A stretch of 64,000 nucleotides of DNA from Hydractinia symbiolongicarpus (lineage: Eukaryota; Cnidaria; Hydrozoa; Anthoathecata; Hydractiniidae), in contig NC_079877.1 of the NCBI RefSeq assembly GCF_029227915.1, forward strand, positions 17,596,851 to 17,660,850. The letters are read 5' to 3'. The translations under genes and the position numbers were made by a program. Of this stretch, positions 24,471 to 35,094 are shown one piece after another. The notes under the pieces were generated by a model. The model searched no databases. It saw nothing but the letters and a program-made list of their open reading frames with translations, and was not told the origin of the DNA. Numbering within the stretch: position 1 is the first letter of the stretch; each line of letters opens with the position of its first letter.

Positions 24471-25329
24471 TAGATTTGGCTAGCTATACATTTTTATCAT
24501 GCTACACTGTATAATCTATTATCTATTTTGTAGTTTAAATGGATTCTGATGAAAATATCAAAAATCAAGTAAACTAACTACATTACATAAACATAAATTA
24601 TTACATAAAACTCTTACACAACACATATTTTTTCTTTATAATCACAAACTTTCTGCCCTTTTGAAAGAATTTTAAAACTTTATATAGGCATATTTGAATA
24701 ATAAAGTGAACTAAGTCAATTGTAGCGCGGATAGTTGCATACGAGAAAATGAGTTGTGTCTACTCTTCTATGCTATAAGCTGTGAAAACCTGGTTTCTAC
24801 CCTGGTTTTTATTGAAAAGAAAAAGGGAAATTCGTATTTACGAAAATTTTCTATTTTCTTACTCCATGAAATAAACACTCACACATAGACCGGTTTCTGC
24901 AATATCAACTATTTCGATTTCTTTTCAAAGTGTATAGCACGAAAGCACTACTTTTTCAGATCGGAGGCATTCACTCATATATTTTTTGCTTGATATCTCA
25001 ACCTCGTCAAAGGATACATAAAAGTTCAATGTCAAACAAATTGTTTCCTATCACATTAAGTTCACCAAGCGAAAAAAAGATTAAGTCATGCATTTCTAAG
25101 TGTTGTATTCTTTTTAGAAAAATTCCGGCATAGTTTATTTTAATGTCTACGCGATGTTCGGTAACGGCATGGTCAGTATTTTATTTCGATGAAATTTTTG
25201 CATCCCGCATCTCGCTTCCTTTATCCCGCATCCCTGATAGGTCATCCCGCATCCCGCATCCCACTTTTCTGATATATGCCCAAAGTTACGATCCTATATG
25301 TGTAGACCTTGAATGCGTGTACAATCTGT

Positions 25330-25800
25330 GACCTAAAAGGGACATTCAATTTTCATTTTAAAATAAAAACAATTACCATTTTTTCTTTTTTAATTCAATA
25401 CAAAAAGAAAATTTCAACTCAATTTTCGTTTTTCGTTTTCAAATCAAAAAACAAAAAAAGGAACTTCATATTTTGGCAAAAAAGTACGCTCTCCTTCCCA
25501 GACGTTTTTTCTTCAAACCCAAGGATTACTTTGGTTCATTTGCTGCTAAAAATCCCAAAATGTAAAAATTAAATCAAATTTTCAACCTCGCCCCCAGGCC
25601 CATTTTTCTATATCTGACAATCTCGGACGGCGACTCGGATATCAAAAAGCGAAAAATTGCCCTAGGAACGAGGTTGTCAAATTTCGTTTAAATCAAAAAT
25701 TGAATTTTAAGTTCAATTTTTGATTTTTGATTTGAATCAAAAATTGAAATTCAAGTTCAATTGTTAATTTTGGTTTAAATAGAAAATTGAAATTTTTTAA
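25330..25800. repeat. Self-complementary AAAATTGAA / TTCAATTTT tract
   Basis: Runs of TTCAATTTTTGATTTTTGATTT and their complements alternate, strongest at 25690-25795. This is low-complexity, hairpin-prone DNA. Confidence 0.55.
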
Positions 25801-26440
25801 CTCGTAAATGCCTAAAAGAGTAACAAATCATGTGACAAGTCATGTGATAATTCTGGCCTATCAGATCAATTGACGTGAAGTGTAAAGTATTTTATAACAT
25901 TCGTAGGATTCAGTTAAAGGTTGTTTGCCTTACCACAGAAACAGACATGAATAAAATTTTACTGAAGAAATTCTTTCTTTTTTTTTCAAAAAAAAAAAAA
26001 CTTATGAAGAGATACGCAATATCTTGCAGTAGCGGTATCCAGGAGAAAGAGGTTATTCCGTAAAGTCAATAAAACGGTATTTGTAAATAAAATGGATTGT
26101 CGCCCAGGGTTTCACAATCCCATTTAGAACAGACTGTAGCAACGGCAGTTCAAGAAGACATTATTACATTTACTTCAGTTATTCTTCACACAATCCGCAG
26201 GAATGTGTGTTTGGCTTAGCCTTTCTTCGTCTCGGAATAAAAAATGAACACATTGGTGAATATTTTACGCGGAGCCAGTTCATGTGCGAGATTACATGAG
26301 ACACTAGCTGAGGTAGTAAATTTTTTATTTATAAAACGGTTTGACATTGATTTTTAAAAAAATGTCTTAAGATTTAGTGCTCATGTTGTGTATATTGTAG
26401 TGTAGTTAAGTCTAGCTTAAGATAAACGTATTTCATATTC
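25801..26440. other. Intergenic; possible first exon at 26244-26312
   Basis: At 26244 an ATG opens a 23-codon stretch rich in Arg, Ser, Leu and Ala (MNTLVNILRGASSCARLHET) that ends exactly at a GTAGTA donor-like site (26313). It resembles a mitochondrial presequence first exon. A possible following open stretch from about 27090 was not matched to any family. This is a weak call. Confidence 0.2.
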
Positions 26441-26449
26441 CTGTACAAG

Positions 26450-26720
26450 TTACCCAGGGACGGATCTTACTATTAAGAAAATTTTTATATACAACTGGGG
26501 GTCTTGGGGGGCGCTGTAAGCCCGCCGAGCGGGTTCTGGGGCGGAGCTCCGGAAGCTTTCGCTAAAACAGGCTTTGCGAACCCTGAAATAGGCTTAAAAC
26601 GGGGACAAAAAACAACCTCGTTTGCAGATGTTTTAGACCTTGATAACAGAAACGAAACATTCTCTTAAACGCCCCAGCACCACATAAACACTTTAAACAC
26701 AAAATAAGCCCTGCGGCTGG
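26450..26720. repeat. GC-rich dispersed-repeat-like segment
   Basis: A compact G/C-rich island with GGGGGGCGCTGTAAGCCCGC, GCGGGTTCTGGGG and CGGAGCTCC stands out from the AT-rich flanks. It has the look of a transposable-element tail, but the family was not identified. Confidence 0.4.
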
Positions 26721-27810
26721 AAGATTTCCGTCGAAGCTTGGAAGATTCTAAAATTTGAAGTAGACCTTGAAAACGGAGAATGAGGGTAAACAAATCATTG
26801 AGTATACTAATTCTCAATTATTATTGTAACTAACCTGCAATGTTAAAATACAACTTAATAAATTAAAAATTAAAAATAACCTTTTTTACATATTATATAG
26901 TACTTTAAAATAATAGTAAAAACTTTGGCTGGATATTTTTGAAACTACTCTGGAAAATTCTGGAAATTCCAGGATAGAAATCTTCTTATGTATGAACATG
27001 AAAATTTGAATATAACTTCTGAACAAGTTCAGTTTTATGAATTATTATTCAATTAATTCAGCAATAAATAGTATTAGCATTTGCTTATTTCAGTTTTTAG
27101 GCCTTTAAAATTTACTCTCGTTGAAAATTTTTTGAAAATACTGATGGTGCATGGTTTGATAACAGCTGATCTAAAAAAGAAAGTACAAAATGAGAAAAAT
27201 GAATACAACTTTACCATAATTAACACCAGGTTGTGTAATTATTGTCACCTTAACCTTTCTTTGCCTCTTTGATTTGAAGAGGGAATTTATGAAAAAGATA
27301 CAAATCAATGCCATGTGATGCACAAGGTATATTACATATATATAAATATATGTGCATAAATTTAATCAAGCTGGCTTTTGATATCTTTGTTCAAACAAGT
27401 GACATATTAAGCAGGCGATACATGACTTTAAAACCTGTGGACGATAAATACAGGATGCATTTTGTCGAAATCGATTAATATTGAATTCAACAAATTTTAT
27501 CGTTTATTATCCAAATTCTCGAATTTAAATTTCTTTTTGGAGAGTCTGATTAGTTGTAGTTTTCCATTTTGAAGAAAATAATTGGTCATTGTTTTGTGTG
27601 ACAAATCCAAAAAGTTGAACATCAGTTCACCCTGACTGTTTGGTGCAAGCAATAATAAACATTTGACAACTTTTCTGCAGAAGATATCCTTTTATCCGAT
27701 AGAAGTTATTTTAGTCCCCCTTTTCCCAAAATAACAGGAGTTAAGTGTCCAGCCCCTTATGGAAAAATTTCGCAAAGCAGGACAACGGTTTTTTGTTGCG
27801 GCATATGAGA
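26721..27810. other. Intergenic, nothing recognised
   Basis: AT-rich. One short open stretch at about 27090-27270 has no recognisable family. Confidence 0.4.
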
Positions 27811-27811
27811 A

Positions 27812-27895
27812 AAGTGAGACCCGATACCCTATGTGATACCCGAGACCCGATACCCTAACACCGAGACCCGATAACCGATCCAGACCCGATACCCT
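27812..27895. repeat. Minisatellite of GAGACCCGATACCC units, copy 2
   Basis: Five variants of GAGACCCGATACCCT in a row. The same unit occurs at 11765-11840. Confidence 0.75.
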
Positions 27896-28899
27896 GATTT
27901 TTTTATTTCTTGATTTTTTTTCGGCGATGTTTTATTTGGTGAAAATCCTAACTTTTTCTCATTATTTTTTTGTTTTTTCAACGTAACATATCAGAGATGA
28001 TATGTGGTTTATTCGAAGAAAGGCGCACGTTAGATAAATGAATCATTAATTAATGCAAAAGTGCCTGTTCGATGGATCGAATAAAAGGAAAAAGCAAAGA
28101 GTAAAAGGTCGTGTTTTTAGTGAATTTATAGTAATTTTACAAGGCGCACCTAATATCAGAAACTTAGTAAACTTTTCTAAAGAGAAGAAGGCGGGCAAAA
28201 AGAAAACGAAGGCAACTTAGAGACAAAAAGGGCCAGCTAACGTCAAAAAGGTAGCGATTACAAATTTAATCGATCCATCAGCTCCCGCCACGGTCGTTCA
28301 AAACTGCGATTTTAAGGGAAAAAAATGTGCGCATGCGCCAAATTTTCTTTTAAAGAAGCGCCTACGGCATAAGTTTATAACGTCATCGATATTGACCTCA
28401 CTCTCTATTATCTTCTTTTAGTCGCCCAATAAAAGAAGTTTTAACATTTTTTTCTTTTAAAACTAAAGAAGGATGACCATAGACTACTATCTCGCCTTTG
28501 GTTGCTGTGATGGCCCCAAGGGCCATCACAGCAACCAAATATGTCAACTTCACGGCTTAAAAAATGCAACGCGCTTTTTTATTTGAATGTTACGCGCTTT
28601 TTTTAAAAAAATGCAACGCGCTTTTTTAAAAAAAATCACCATTTTTAATTTAATCAAAACAAAACTAACGAACAGAGAAAGCGAGGTAGTAGTGTGTTAG
28701 GCTCTCTCTTTGTGCTTGCTTGACAAGGCAAGATGGATAAAAAACCATTCGAGAAGAAATAAAGCGATATAACAGAGATAGAGATACATATGTCAAAGGT
28801 AATTCCAACCCAAGTAGCAGTGCTGTTACTACTACTACTGTTACTGCTGTTGTTGCTTACAACAAGGGAAAATCAAAAACGCAACAGACTGAGAGAAGA
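27896..28899. other. Intergenic with hairpin and CGCGC repeats
   Basis: Contains GTGCGCATGCGCC (about 28327), a strong hairpin at 28498-28538 and three copies of ATGCAACGCGCTTTTTT-like units (about 28563-28630). No gene was recognised before 28900. Confidence 0.4.
28498..28538. repeat. Perfect hairpin, about 19-bp arms, 3-base loop
   Basis: TTTGGTTGCTGTGATGGCCC pairs with its exact complement across a CAA loop centred at 28518. Confidence 0.9.
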
Positions 28900-29133
28900 A
28901 TGACCAATCTTCTGAACAAAATAAGGAGCAAAGGTAGTGGTAAAAACAAGAGTTCTTCAAAGCTTTTGAAAACTAAACAAATTCAGGTTAAATATGAACG
29001 TTTTGATGTTGGAAGTAAATGTTACAAGATGGTTAGACAAAGAGAAGGTGGGGGCTCAAGGTTTATGGATATTCCATGTGGTGGTGGCATAACATTTAAA
29101 AAAGTTTTAGAGAGAGCAAGAGAAATTTCATAA
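28900..29133 (+). pseudogene. Transposon-associated small protein fragment (GGGSRF motif)
   Basis: The frame encodes 77 residues with a basic Ser/Lys-rich N-terminus followed by QVKYERFDVGSKCYKMVRQ and GGGSRFMDI. A frameshift after residue 77 is suggested because another frame continues with NECYITVNDVTGQTLV to about 29214. In my experience proteins with this GGG(S/T)RF core are common multi-copy, transposon-linked genes in cnidarians; their function is unknown. Here it converges with an integrase-core remnant on the opposite strand immediately downstream, which supports one decayed element. Association with that element is inference. Confidence 0.45.
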
Positions 29134-29339
29134 CAATGGCTCAAATTTTTTCATGGAGCATAACAATGAATGCTACATAACTGTCAATGATGTCACAGGA
29201 CAAACACTTGTGTAAGAGGAAGGTGTATGGGATTATTTTGGCCGGAAGTGTATTATTATTACATCTAGAGCATGCTTTTAAATAAAGTTATACATGTTAT
29301 GATTTTATTATGTATTTTTTTTTTAAATATAAAACTTTA

Positions 29340-29990
29340 TATACAACTAGTTTTATAAATATTCTTCAATCTTTTCCACGAGAAATAAGTACAGGTGTAA
29401 AGCCTCCCACACATTGCTTGTGGTATTTCTGTTGCCATCTCTTGCCAGTGTCACGGCGAACTGCGAAAATTCAACTGAGTAATCAGAGAGGATGTCACCA
29501 ACTATACGATCCCTTTGGAGTGTCGGTCAAAATGACTCGATTCGTTGATTATGTGTAGATGTTATTGTACTGAAATTATTATCGACGGAATCTCCGTTTA
29601 ATGAGGACAAATACAAGTGGATCGTTTTGATTAATGCGTGCTCTGTGTCATCGTCAGCCTTGATTTGCAGCGGTGTTTCTCAGCATACACGAATAGCATC
29701 AAGGTAGAACTTAGAAACCACTTCTGGCATTTTGTTTCTTGTTGCTACCTCTAACCATATCAACTTTCTGGAAAAGCCATCAAGACACCCATGGATGCTG
29801 AAACCAAACGGCTTCAGTTTGTCATCGATCTATGTGCCATACATGTTCGGGCCATTTGCAACATATATTTTCGACGGTGTAGGAGGTGTTTGAAAGGCAC
29901 CCTTGGTTGTTTGAGTATGTTCCAGACAGAGGTTTGTTACTCAGGACATATGTAGTAGGACCATTGTGCCTGAAGTGTTCGATGCCCATC
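29340..29990 (-). pseudogene. Integrase-core (rve-type) transposase remnant
   Basis: The minus strand reads, with several stops, KPFGFSIHGCLDGFSRKLIW (about 29825-29760), then KFYLDAI, KADDDTEHALI and STHNQRIESF. This pattern (G-x-D-G-x-S-R, D-x-(G/D)-T-E, N-Q-R-I-E) is the catalytic layout of rve-family integrase cores found in multi-copy cnidarian transposon genes. At least three in-frame stops make it non-functional. The neighbouring plus-strand fragment at 28900-29133 probably belongs to the same element. Sequence between 29990 and 30200 on this strand may hold more N-terminal remnants, but I cannot align it by eye. Confidence 0.6.
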
Positions 29991-30400
29991 ACCAGAGGAT
30001 AGACTTAAGAACGAGTTGCTTCCGATAAACATGGCATCCAGACAGACTTATAGACTGGTGCTTTCCAGAGGACGAAAAAAAGGCTCTTGAACTATTGTAG
30101 AGCTGAGCAATGGAACGCAGCAATTGGAGGTAAGTTATATGACCTATCTTATGTTTTCTTGTAAAACATAAGATAAAGTGATGGAACAACGATGCGATGA
30201 TTGTGAATGCATACTTGATGAGTATGATAGATGCTAATGTGGACAGAGACTTGTGGTGAAAGGTAGAATTTTATGTTGGTATTGTTATCAGGAGTAAATA
30301 ACATATAATGGAGGCGTATGTTATGATTTAGGTCTGTTGTAAAGCGCGAAGCTCATAAGCATATGCTAGTTGAGGTTTTAAAATCCTTAAATAAAAAGAT

Positions 30401-30868
30401 ATGTTGAAATTTGGAGACAAAACCATTAAGTCAAAGGAATTTTGCACTAACGCAACACCACTAAATATTGAAGATGTAAAAATTGAAAACCTTTTGATGA
30501 GTGATGCTATTCCAGCAAACAAAGGCAAAGATGACCGATTCGTGATTGACTATCAGGACCAAGACGGCAACCTATCACCATTATTGATAAAAAACCCTAA
30601 AAAATCTACTCTCAGGGTGTGTCTCTCAATACAGTTCACAATGTCGTTTGATCTTGGTGACTATCCAAAATGGCGAAAATAATACGAGAAGATCCTGAAC
30701 AAGGTAGAGTCTTTGGAGGGGCATGGGTTCACCAACGTCAGTGTAAAGAAAGATCGTTACATTAACCCTAAACGCAAGGAAGGGGAGGGTGAGTTTAGAA
30801 CTAATTTCCATAACAAAAATCTTGAACTTTTTTGTGAGTTTATCCCGCTCTTGAATCTCCCTGCGTAA
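30401..30868 (+). pseudogene. Polinton-associated hypothetical protein with one stop
   Basis: The frame from the ATG at 30401 runs 93 codons, meets a TAA (30680-30682) and stays open in the same frame for another 61 codons to 30868. It is acidic to mixed, with NIEDVKIENLLMSDAIP, RFVIDYQDQDGNLSPLLI and FTNVSVKKDRYINPKRKEG. It resembles a conserved protein of large DNA viruses and Polintons that may bind single-stranded DNA, but that is a weak family impression only. It is the leftmost gene of the Polinton block and ends next to a minus-strand gene. Confidence 0.45.
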
Positions 30869-30979
30869 ATACTGTTCGATTTCCTCAATCTTTTTTAATC
30901 TATAGACCTAACTTTCGTGCATAGTATTATCCTCAGGCGCACTTGGTAAATTTGGATATAACTTAGTAATATCATCCAT
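30827..30979 (-). pseudogene. Small Polinton protein, N-terminal piece
   Basis: The ATG at 30979 directly follows the stop of the 30980-31651 gene. It encodes LYPNLPSAPEDN, a stop, then YRLKKIEEIEQYLRREIQER. The Pro-rich start followed by a coiled helix is typical of small accessory proteins in these elements. The expected C-terminal membrane part is missing and the frame overlaps the end of the 30401-30868 gene, so it is a truncated remnant. Function unknown. Confidence 0.45.
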
Positions 30980-31651
30980 TTATTCTATGAGCAAACACAT
31001 CATAATTCCTGTGAACGAAACGGTTTTATTATTATGATATTCGTCTGTCAGCATAAACTCGAGTCGATCCGTCGACTCTTTTAAGGGGAGGTAGATCGGA
31101 GTCTCAAAATTCCATGTAAGCATGTCTCCCCAATTATTCAATTCTTTATTGGGGAGCAAGGCAAGAATTTTTGATTTCTTCCCATCAAGTATGCAAACAT
31201 CTTCATCTAAATGAGGGCAAACAAGTCGCAATCTTCGGTAAACGTCAGTCCTGTACACTCCATCATAGTCGCTCTTCGTATAGTACTTTTTTCTTGGATC
31301 ATAGGGTAAGCCCATAAGCTCTTGCAGTGTTCTGTGAATCACAACGGTATATCCATCATTTACACGGAGCCTGCAGAGTCCATTTTTAAGCACAAACAGT
31401 TTGATCTTATTCTGTGCTTGATTGTTAACAATAGTCACTAAATCTTCGATCTTGTACAAAGCGTTCATGATCTCAATTCGAGTAACCCCCTGATTAGGTC
31501 CCGTCTTCCGAATGGTGGAATCATTATTACTAAAAATATTCAACCAGGTAGCACGAATAGTGATCGATTTTAGAGTGACGCTCGTATCCTGCCCAAGATA
31601 ATCATCAAAAATCGTAGGCTTCTCGATATGAGTGATATACAATTGTTTCAT
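30980..31651 (-). CDS. Putative jelly-roll capsid protein (penton-like) of a Polinton
   Basis: An intact 223-residue frame, one of the few unbroken genes in the block. Beta-rich segments include SVTLKSITIRATWLNIF near the start, KIKLFVLKNGLCRLRVNDGY and VVIHRTLQELMGL in the middle, and LEFMLTDEYHNNKTVSF with GIMMCLLIE at the end. The closing pattern (ligand-like D-x-x-x-N-x-x-V-x-F then a hydrophobic strand) is what I expect of capsid beta-sandwich proteins in Polintons. By size it would be the minor (penton) capsid protein. The start is preceded by an AAAGTGGGAGGTAAGCTTTAA box that also precedes the divergent gene at 32284. Function is inference; structure prediction would settle it. Confidence 0.55.
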   Translation of the reverse strand: MKQLYITHIEKPTIFDDYLGQDTSVTLKSITIRATWLNIFSNNDSTIRKTGPNQGVTRIEIMNALYKIEDLVTIVNNQAQNKIKLFVLKNGLCRLRVNDGYTVVIHRTLQELMGLPYDPRKKYYTKSDYDGVYRTDVYRRLRLVCPHLDEDVCILDGKKSKILALLPNKELNNWGDMLTWNFETPIYLPLKESTDRLEFMLTDEYHNNKTVSFTGIMMCLLIE

Positions 31652-32283
31652 GTTTATTCTTAAAGCTTACCTCCCACTTTAAAAAAAGTATTCGAAAATC
31701 AACTCAAAATATTGTACTAATAGCGAAAAAATATTTTTTTGTACTTACTTTGATTTGTTCGCAAGATATTCGTTCTTTCTTTGATATGAGAATGATCAAA
31801 ACATTCTAGTGATTAAAACTCGACTGAAAGGTATCGACTCTGTTAATGAGTACACGCAGCTCGTTTTTTCTTGCCTGTTGGAAGACTGGCAAAGGAATGC
31901 TTTCCAGCGCTACTTCTATTATTCTTCTTACAAAAAGCCATAGCACAAAAACACATTTTATAATTATTAACAAAATTAATCTTAGTTGCAACAATTTACT
32001 CTTCTTCCTTTTCTCTGAGTTATTGTTTTGCGGCAACATGTTCAGGGGGCCTTTTTTGCCATCCAGGAGATGACGTCAAACTGCGTTTAATCCGAAAAAA
32101 AATTATCACAAAATGGCGGCTTTCGAAAAGGAAGCATGCTGTAAACACAAGAAAATGTGGCTTTATATTAGCTTTATTATTTCAAATTTTACTTAATAAA
32201 TGTTAAATTACAAATTCTCAACATAATATAAACAGAATAAGATGAACTTTTTTTAAAGTGAGAGGTAAGCTTTAAAAGAAAAG
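31652..32283. promoter_or_regulatory. Divergent spacer with mirrored promoter-like boxes
   Basis: ACTTTTTTTAAAGTG(G/A)GAGG then TAAGCTTTAA occurs twice as an inverted pair. One copy (31653-31690) is immediately upstream of the 31651 minus-strand start and the other (32246-32283) immediately upstream of the 32284 plus-strand start. The 550 bases between look like unrelated inserted AT-rich DNA. The box is probably a shared promoter of the two Polinton genes. Confidence 0.55.
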
Positions 32284-33445
32284 ATGAGCAAAGCAATCAA
32301 CGATAGCTTACACATTTACTCGTACAGCCCAAAGGTCAAGTATGCGCCAAATCATGGGAAATATTTGGAACGGCTTAAGGGGACCTTTCAGTGCAAAACA
32401 TCGTTATTGATGCTCAAGGTTCCTCGTTCAAGGTGAAATGTCCAGATATATTCGTCGACTATGAATTCCATTCTGGTACTAGCGAGCTAGTGAAGGAGTG
32501 GAACAACCACCCTTTCAGTCTCTGGTCAACTCAACATAATTTTGCTGCTTACTGCGCTACGTCAGCTTGCGGTATTTCCATGCAGCATCTACGTAAAATT
32601 TTACGTATTTCCAAATACATAAAATTTTATCGGAGCTTAAAATTTCTCTACCGGGTTCGGCTAGATTTCGACGTTTAAACAACCCCTTCAATCGACAAAA
32701 ACTACAGCAACTAGCGAATGAATTTGTCGTGTCTAGCATTGAACAAAATTGGAAAAATGAAAGCATTTTCAGTAGTTGGCAACTTCATCGCAAAGATTAT
32801 CCCGGTTCAGGATCAAGTTACTTCGATGAAGATTCTTGGAGTCGCTGGATCATTGAAAAAAGTCAAGGCCTTACTCGTATTTGGTATTGAGCGATTATCC
32901 CAAAGCGTGAAATTTTACGCTTATTTAATTTTGGAGAGTCAGGCGAATGTAAGATCTGGGATCATTGGGAAACAAGGCAGTGCAATTGATGCCCAGAGGT
33001 TGTACCTGACGACATTTGAGGATCTAGTAACCAAAGATAGCGACACGGGTAAGGAAATTGGTCAATTCCAAAATGTATTGAAATATGCGTAGTCCAGTCC
33101 AAGTTGGATTTTAGTGTTTCTCATGGCGTCTATATGATCCCAAGTGACATGAACCTTCACATTGGAAATATTGTTAATTTCACGAATAAAATTCTCATCA
33201 GCAAGGATTATTTTTCGATCGGTATAAATCTGAAGATTAACGCAAAGCAGGTTGATAGAACACCGAAGATGCCAAAACATACAACACAGCTTCGCGCCTT
33301 GCCTGTGGCTAACCATACGCCAGAGAGAGCTTCTACAAAAGCAACACCTACTAAATACAGGGAAGCGGGACAACATCCAGATACTAAGGCTGCGTTGATT
33401 ACGACCAAAGAAGGCGTTATTTTACTGCAGATTTGGCTGAAATAA
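32284..33445 (+). pseudogene. Conserved Polinton protein of unknown function, copy A
   Basis: Starts with MSKAINDSLHIYSY at 32284 and ends with a C-terminal hydrophobic segment GVILLQIWLK at 33445. Between these the reading frame changes several times (near 32385, 32580, 32840, 33090). The alternative frames give RLNNPFNRQKL, SWQLHRKDYPGSG, DEDSWSRWIIEKSQGL and GVYMIPSDMNLHIGN. The same protein is encoded on the minus strand at 63181-64000, where it is less damaged, so this frame assignment is supported by comparison within the window. A single C-terminal membrane segment suggests a tail-anchored product. I do not recognise a biochemical function. Confidence 0.65.
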
Positions 33446-33495
33446 ATGGATGCAAAAATACCAAAAACCGTAAAAGATTTTGTTAGTCGTCAGAC

Positions 33496-34567
33496 TTACA
33501 AGATCAACAAATTAGACTTTTGCGATCTTTTGCCTCTCTTCTCTGTCACAACAAGAGCGTAAGCTGTCGCAACGGCAGCAGCGATCGCCATGTATTTGTG
33601 CTTGGCTACATATTCGACAACTTTTGCTGGTACTCTGAAAAAGAAGGAGACAACCGTCCCTATGATGCCAGGAAGAGCTGCACCTGCTTTTCCTGCTAAA
33701 TATTTTAAAAATTCCCTAAATAAAGCCCTTCCCTCCAGCACCTGTCGCAGCACCCGCTCCTCCTCCACCTGTAACTGCGGAAGCTGTCGCAAGCACAATG
33801 GTGGATATCAGTAAACCCACGGCGGAAACAATGCTCGCGATTGTTATCCCTTGCTCCTTGAACAACATCTTAAGCTTTTCAGCTACAGATTTATTGCCTT
33901 CTTCGATTTTCATCGGCGTTTCCTTAATCGCTTTCAGCTGGCCCCGAGTGTCCTCTAATGGTTTTAAGTTCGAGATTGAGTCCTCTTCTTTCGCGCTCCG
34001 TAAATTCACCACCACCAAGGGAAGTCTCTGCCATAAGGCTCTCCGTTTCATCTAGGACGTTCTCGAGTAATGGCATCATTTCTATATCGTCATTCTCCTC
34101 GACGGGAACAATCTCTTTCAGGAGTTTCTGAGCCATTACTTTACTGCGTTTGTTGGGTGTACTATAATCGATGAAACGCTCGCAGACGATTTGTGCCTAA
34201 CCTCCTCTGTATCTCATACGCTCCGTAACGGTACGCTCCGTAATTCACCATTCGTTTTAGTTATCTCTATACCATCGAAATTAAGTTGGTTCCCTCGTGC
34301 CTTAAACTCGTTGTAATATTTCGCAATTGGCTGCCCCAGCTCCTCACTAAGATGTTCGTAAAGATCGTCGACCTTTGATCTTTTCAGCTTCTCTCTCTGG
34401 CTTAATTGTGTTACTTCCTGTTGTTCTTCTGGCGTTAGCGTGGCGTCAGGCTGTGTGGAAAGCGTTAGCTTTTGGTCCTCAGGTCTACTGAAAGATCCAT
34501 CATCCTAGTTTGGAATGTTCTCCTCTGGTGTAAAGTCGTCTCCTTCGTATATTGGATTAATCGGCAT
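33496..34567 (-). pseudogene. Polinton protein with acidic N-terminus and hydrophobic, Gly/Ala-rich C-terminus
   Basis: Reading from the ATG at 34567 (MPINPIYEGDDFTPEEN, then a TAG), frames continue with EEQQEVTQLSQREKLKRSKV, DYSTPNKRSKVMAQKLL and a helical stretch to EKLKMLFKEQGITIASIV. The C-terminus has a membrane-seeking segment with TGGGGAGAATGAGG, then AGKAGAALPGIIGTVVSFFF and a second hydrophobic helix ending KRGKRS. Two frameshifts (about 34230, 33960) and a stop break it, and another frameshift lies near 33720. Acidic, coiled and membrane-active regions in one virion-type protein recall viral membrane-lytic proteins, but function is unproven. A fragment of its C-terminus recurs at 63035-63168. 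Confidence 0.55.
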
Positions 34568-34604
34568 TGCATTTATTTGAAACGAAAAATGCTTATAATA
34601 AAGC
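34568..34604. promoter_or_regulatory. 37-bp divergent promoter with TATAATAAA motifs
   Basis: The spacer between the minus-strand start (34567) and the plus-strand capsid start (34605) reads GCTTATAATAAAGC up to the plus-strand ATG, and AAATAAATGCAATG across the minus-strand start. Both match the start-codon-adjacent motif found at other genes of this block. Confidence 0.55.
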
Positions 34605-35061
34605 ATGAGTAACATATTCGGAAAGAAACTCGATTCCTATCAGGAAACCAAATCAATGTTTGCCATGAAAGGTAAACGACAAACTATGAGGGTGAGTCAC
34701 ATTCCATCGACAATCAATCAAAACCAGGACCTCTATGTGGATATACCCAATATGGGGCAGAATGATGTAAATGATGTAAATGTAAGTCTTCGACTATTAT
34801 TTGATCTTGAACTCACGGGGACAAATACGAAACGTACTATCGTCAGTAATATCGGTAAATCTTTGGTAGAAAATCTTCGTATAGCCTTGAACGGGAACGA
34901 GGTGCAAAATATTAACGACTACTCGCTGTCTACAGAGATCTATGGTTGCCTAAATTTGAACGTGAGAATAACTTGATCTTGGAAGGGATCAACCCCAATG
35001 ATGGTACGATCCGCGCATTGCAGGTGAAGGCTACCGATCATGTGGGGACTGACGCCAAGTA
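34605..35061 (+). pseudogene. Major capsid protein (double-jelly-roll type) N-terminal fragment
   Basis: Opens with MSNIFGKKLDSYQETKSMF and has VSHIPSTINQNQDLYVDIPN, typical of the N-terminus of Polinton major capsid proteins. A frameshift near 34950 moves to the frame with LWLPKFERENNLILEGI. It then stops at 35061, right where the integrase gene on the opposite strand ends. About 150 of the several hundred codons expected remain, so the gene is truncated by a deletion junction near 35060. In functional elements this protein forms the capsid shell. Confidence 0.65.
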
Positions 35062-35094
35062 GTCGCCAACTACCCCCTTGATGCAAGAAATCTA

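Larger units (their letters stand above)
24002..25290. mobile_element. Candidate non-autonomous DNA transposon with ~40-bp inverted ends
   Basis: Left end 24002-24042 (GGGCATATCGGAAAAGTGGG then ATGCGGGATGC) is mirrored at 25248-25290. The interior has no transposase frame. It holds a minisatellite and a perfect 50-bp palindrome, and GCATCCCGC is further repeated just inside the right end. No target duplication was confirmed. Confidence 0.5.

Noticed and set aside
28327-28339. NRF1-like GCGCATGCGC site
   Set aside because: A single motif without a recognisable gene start nearby.
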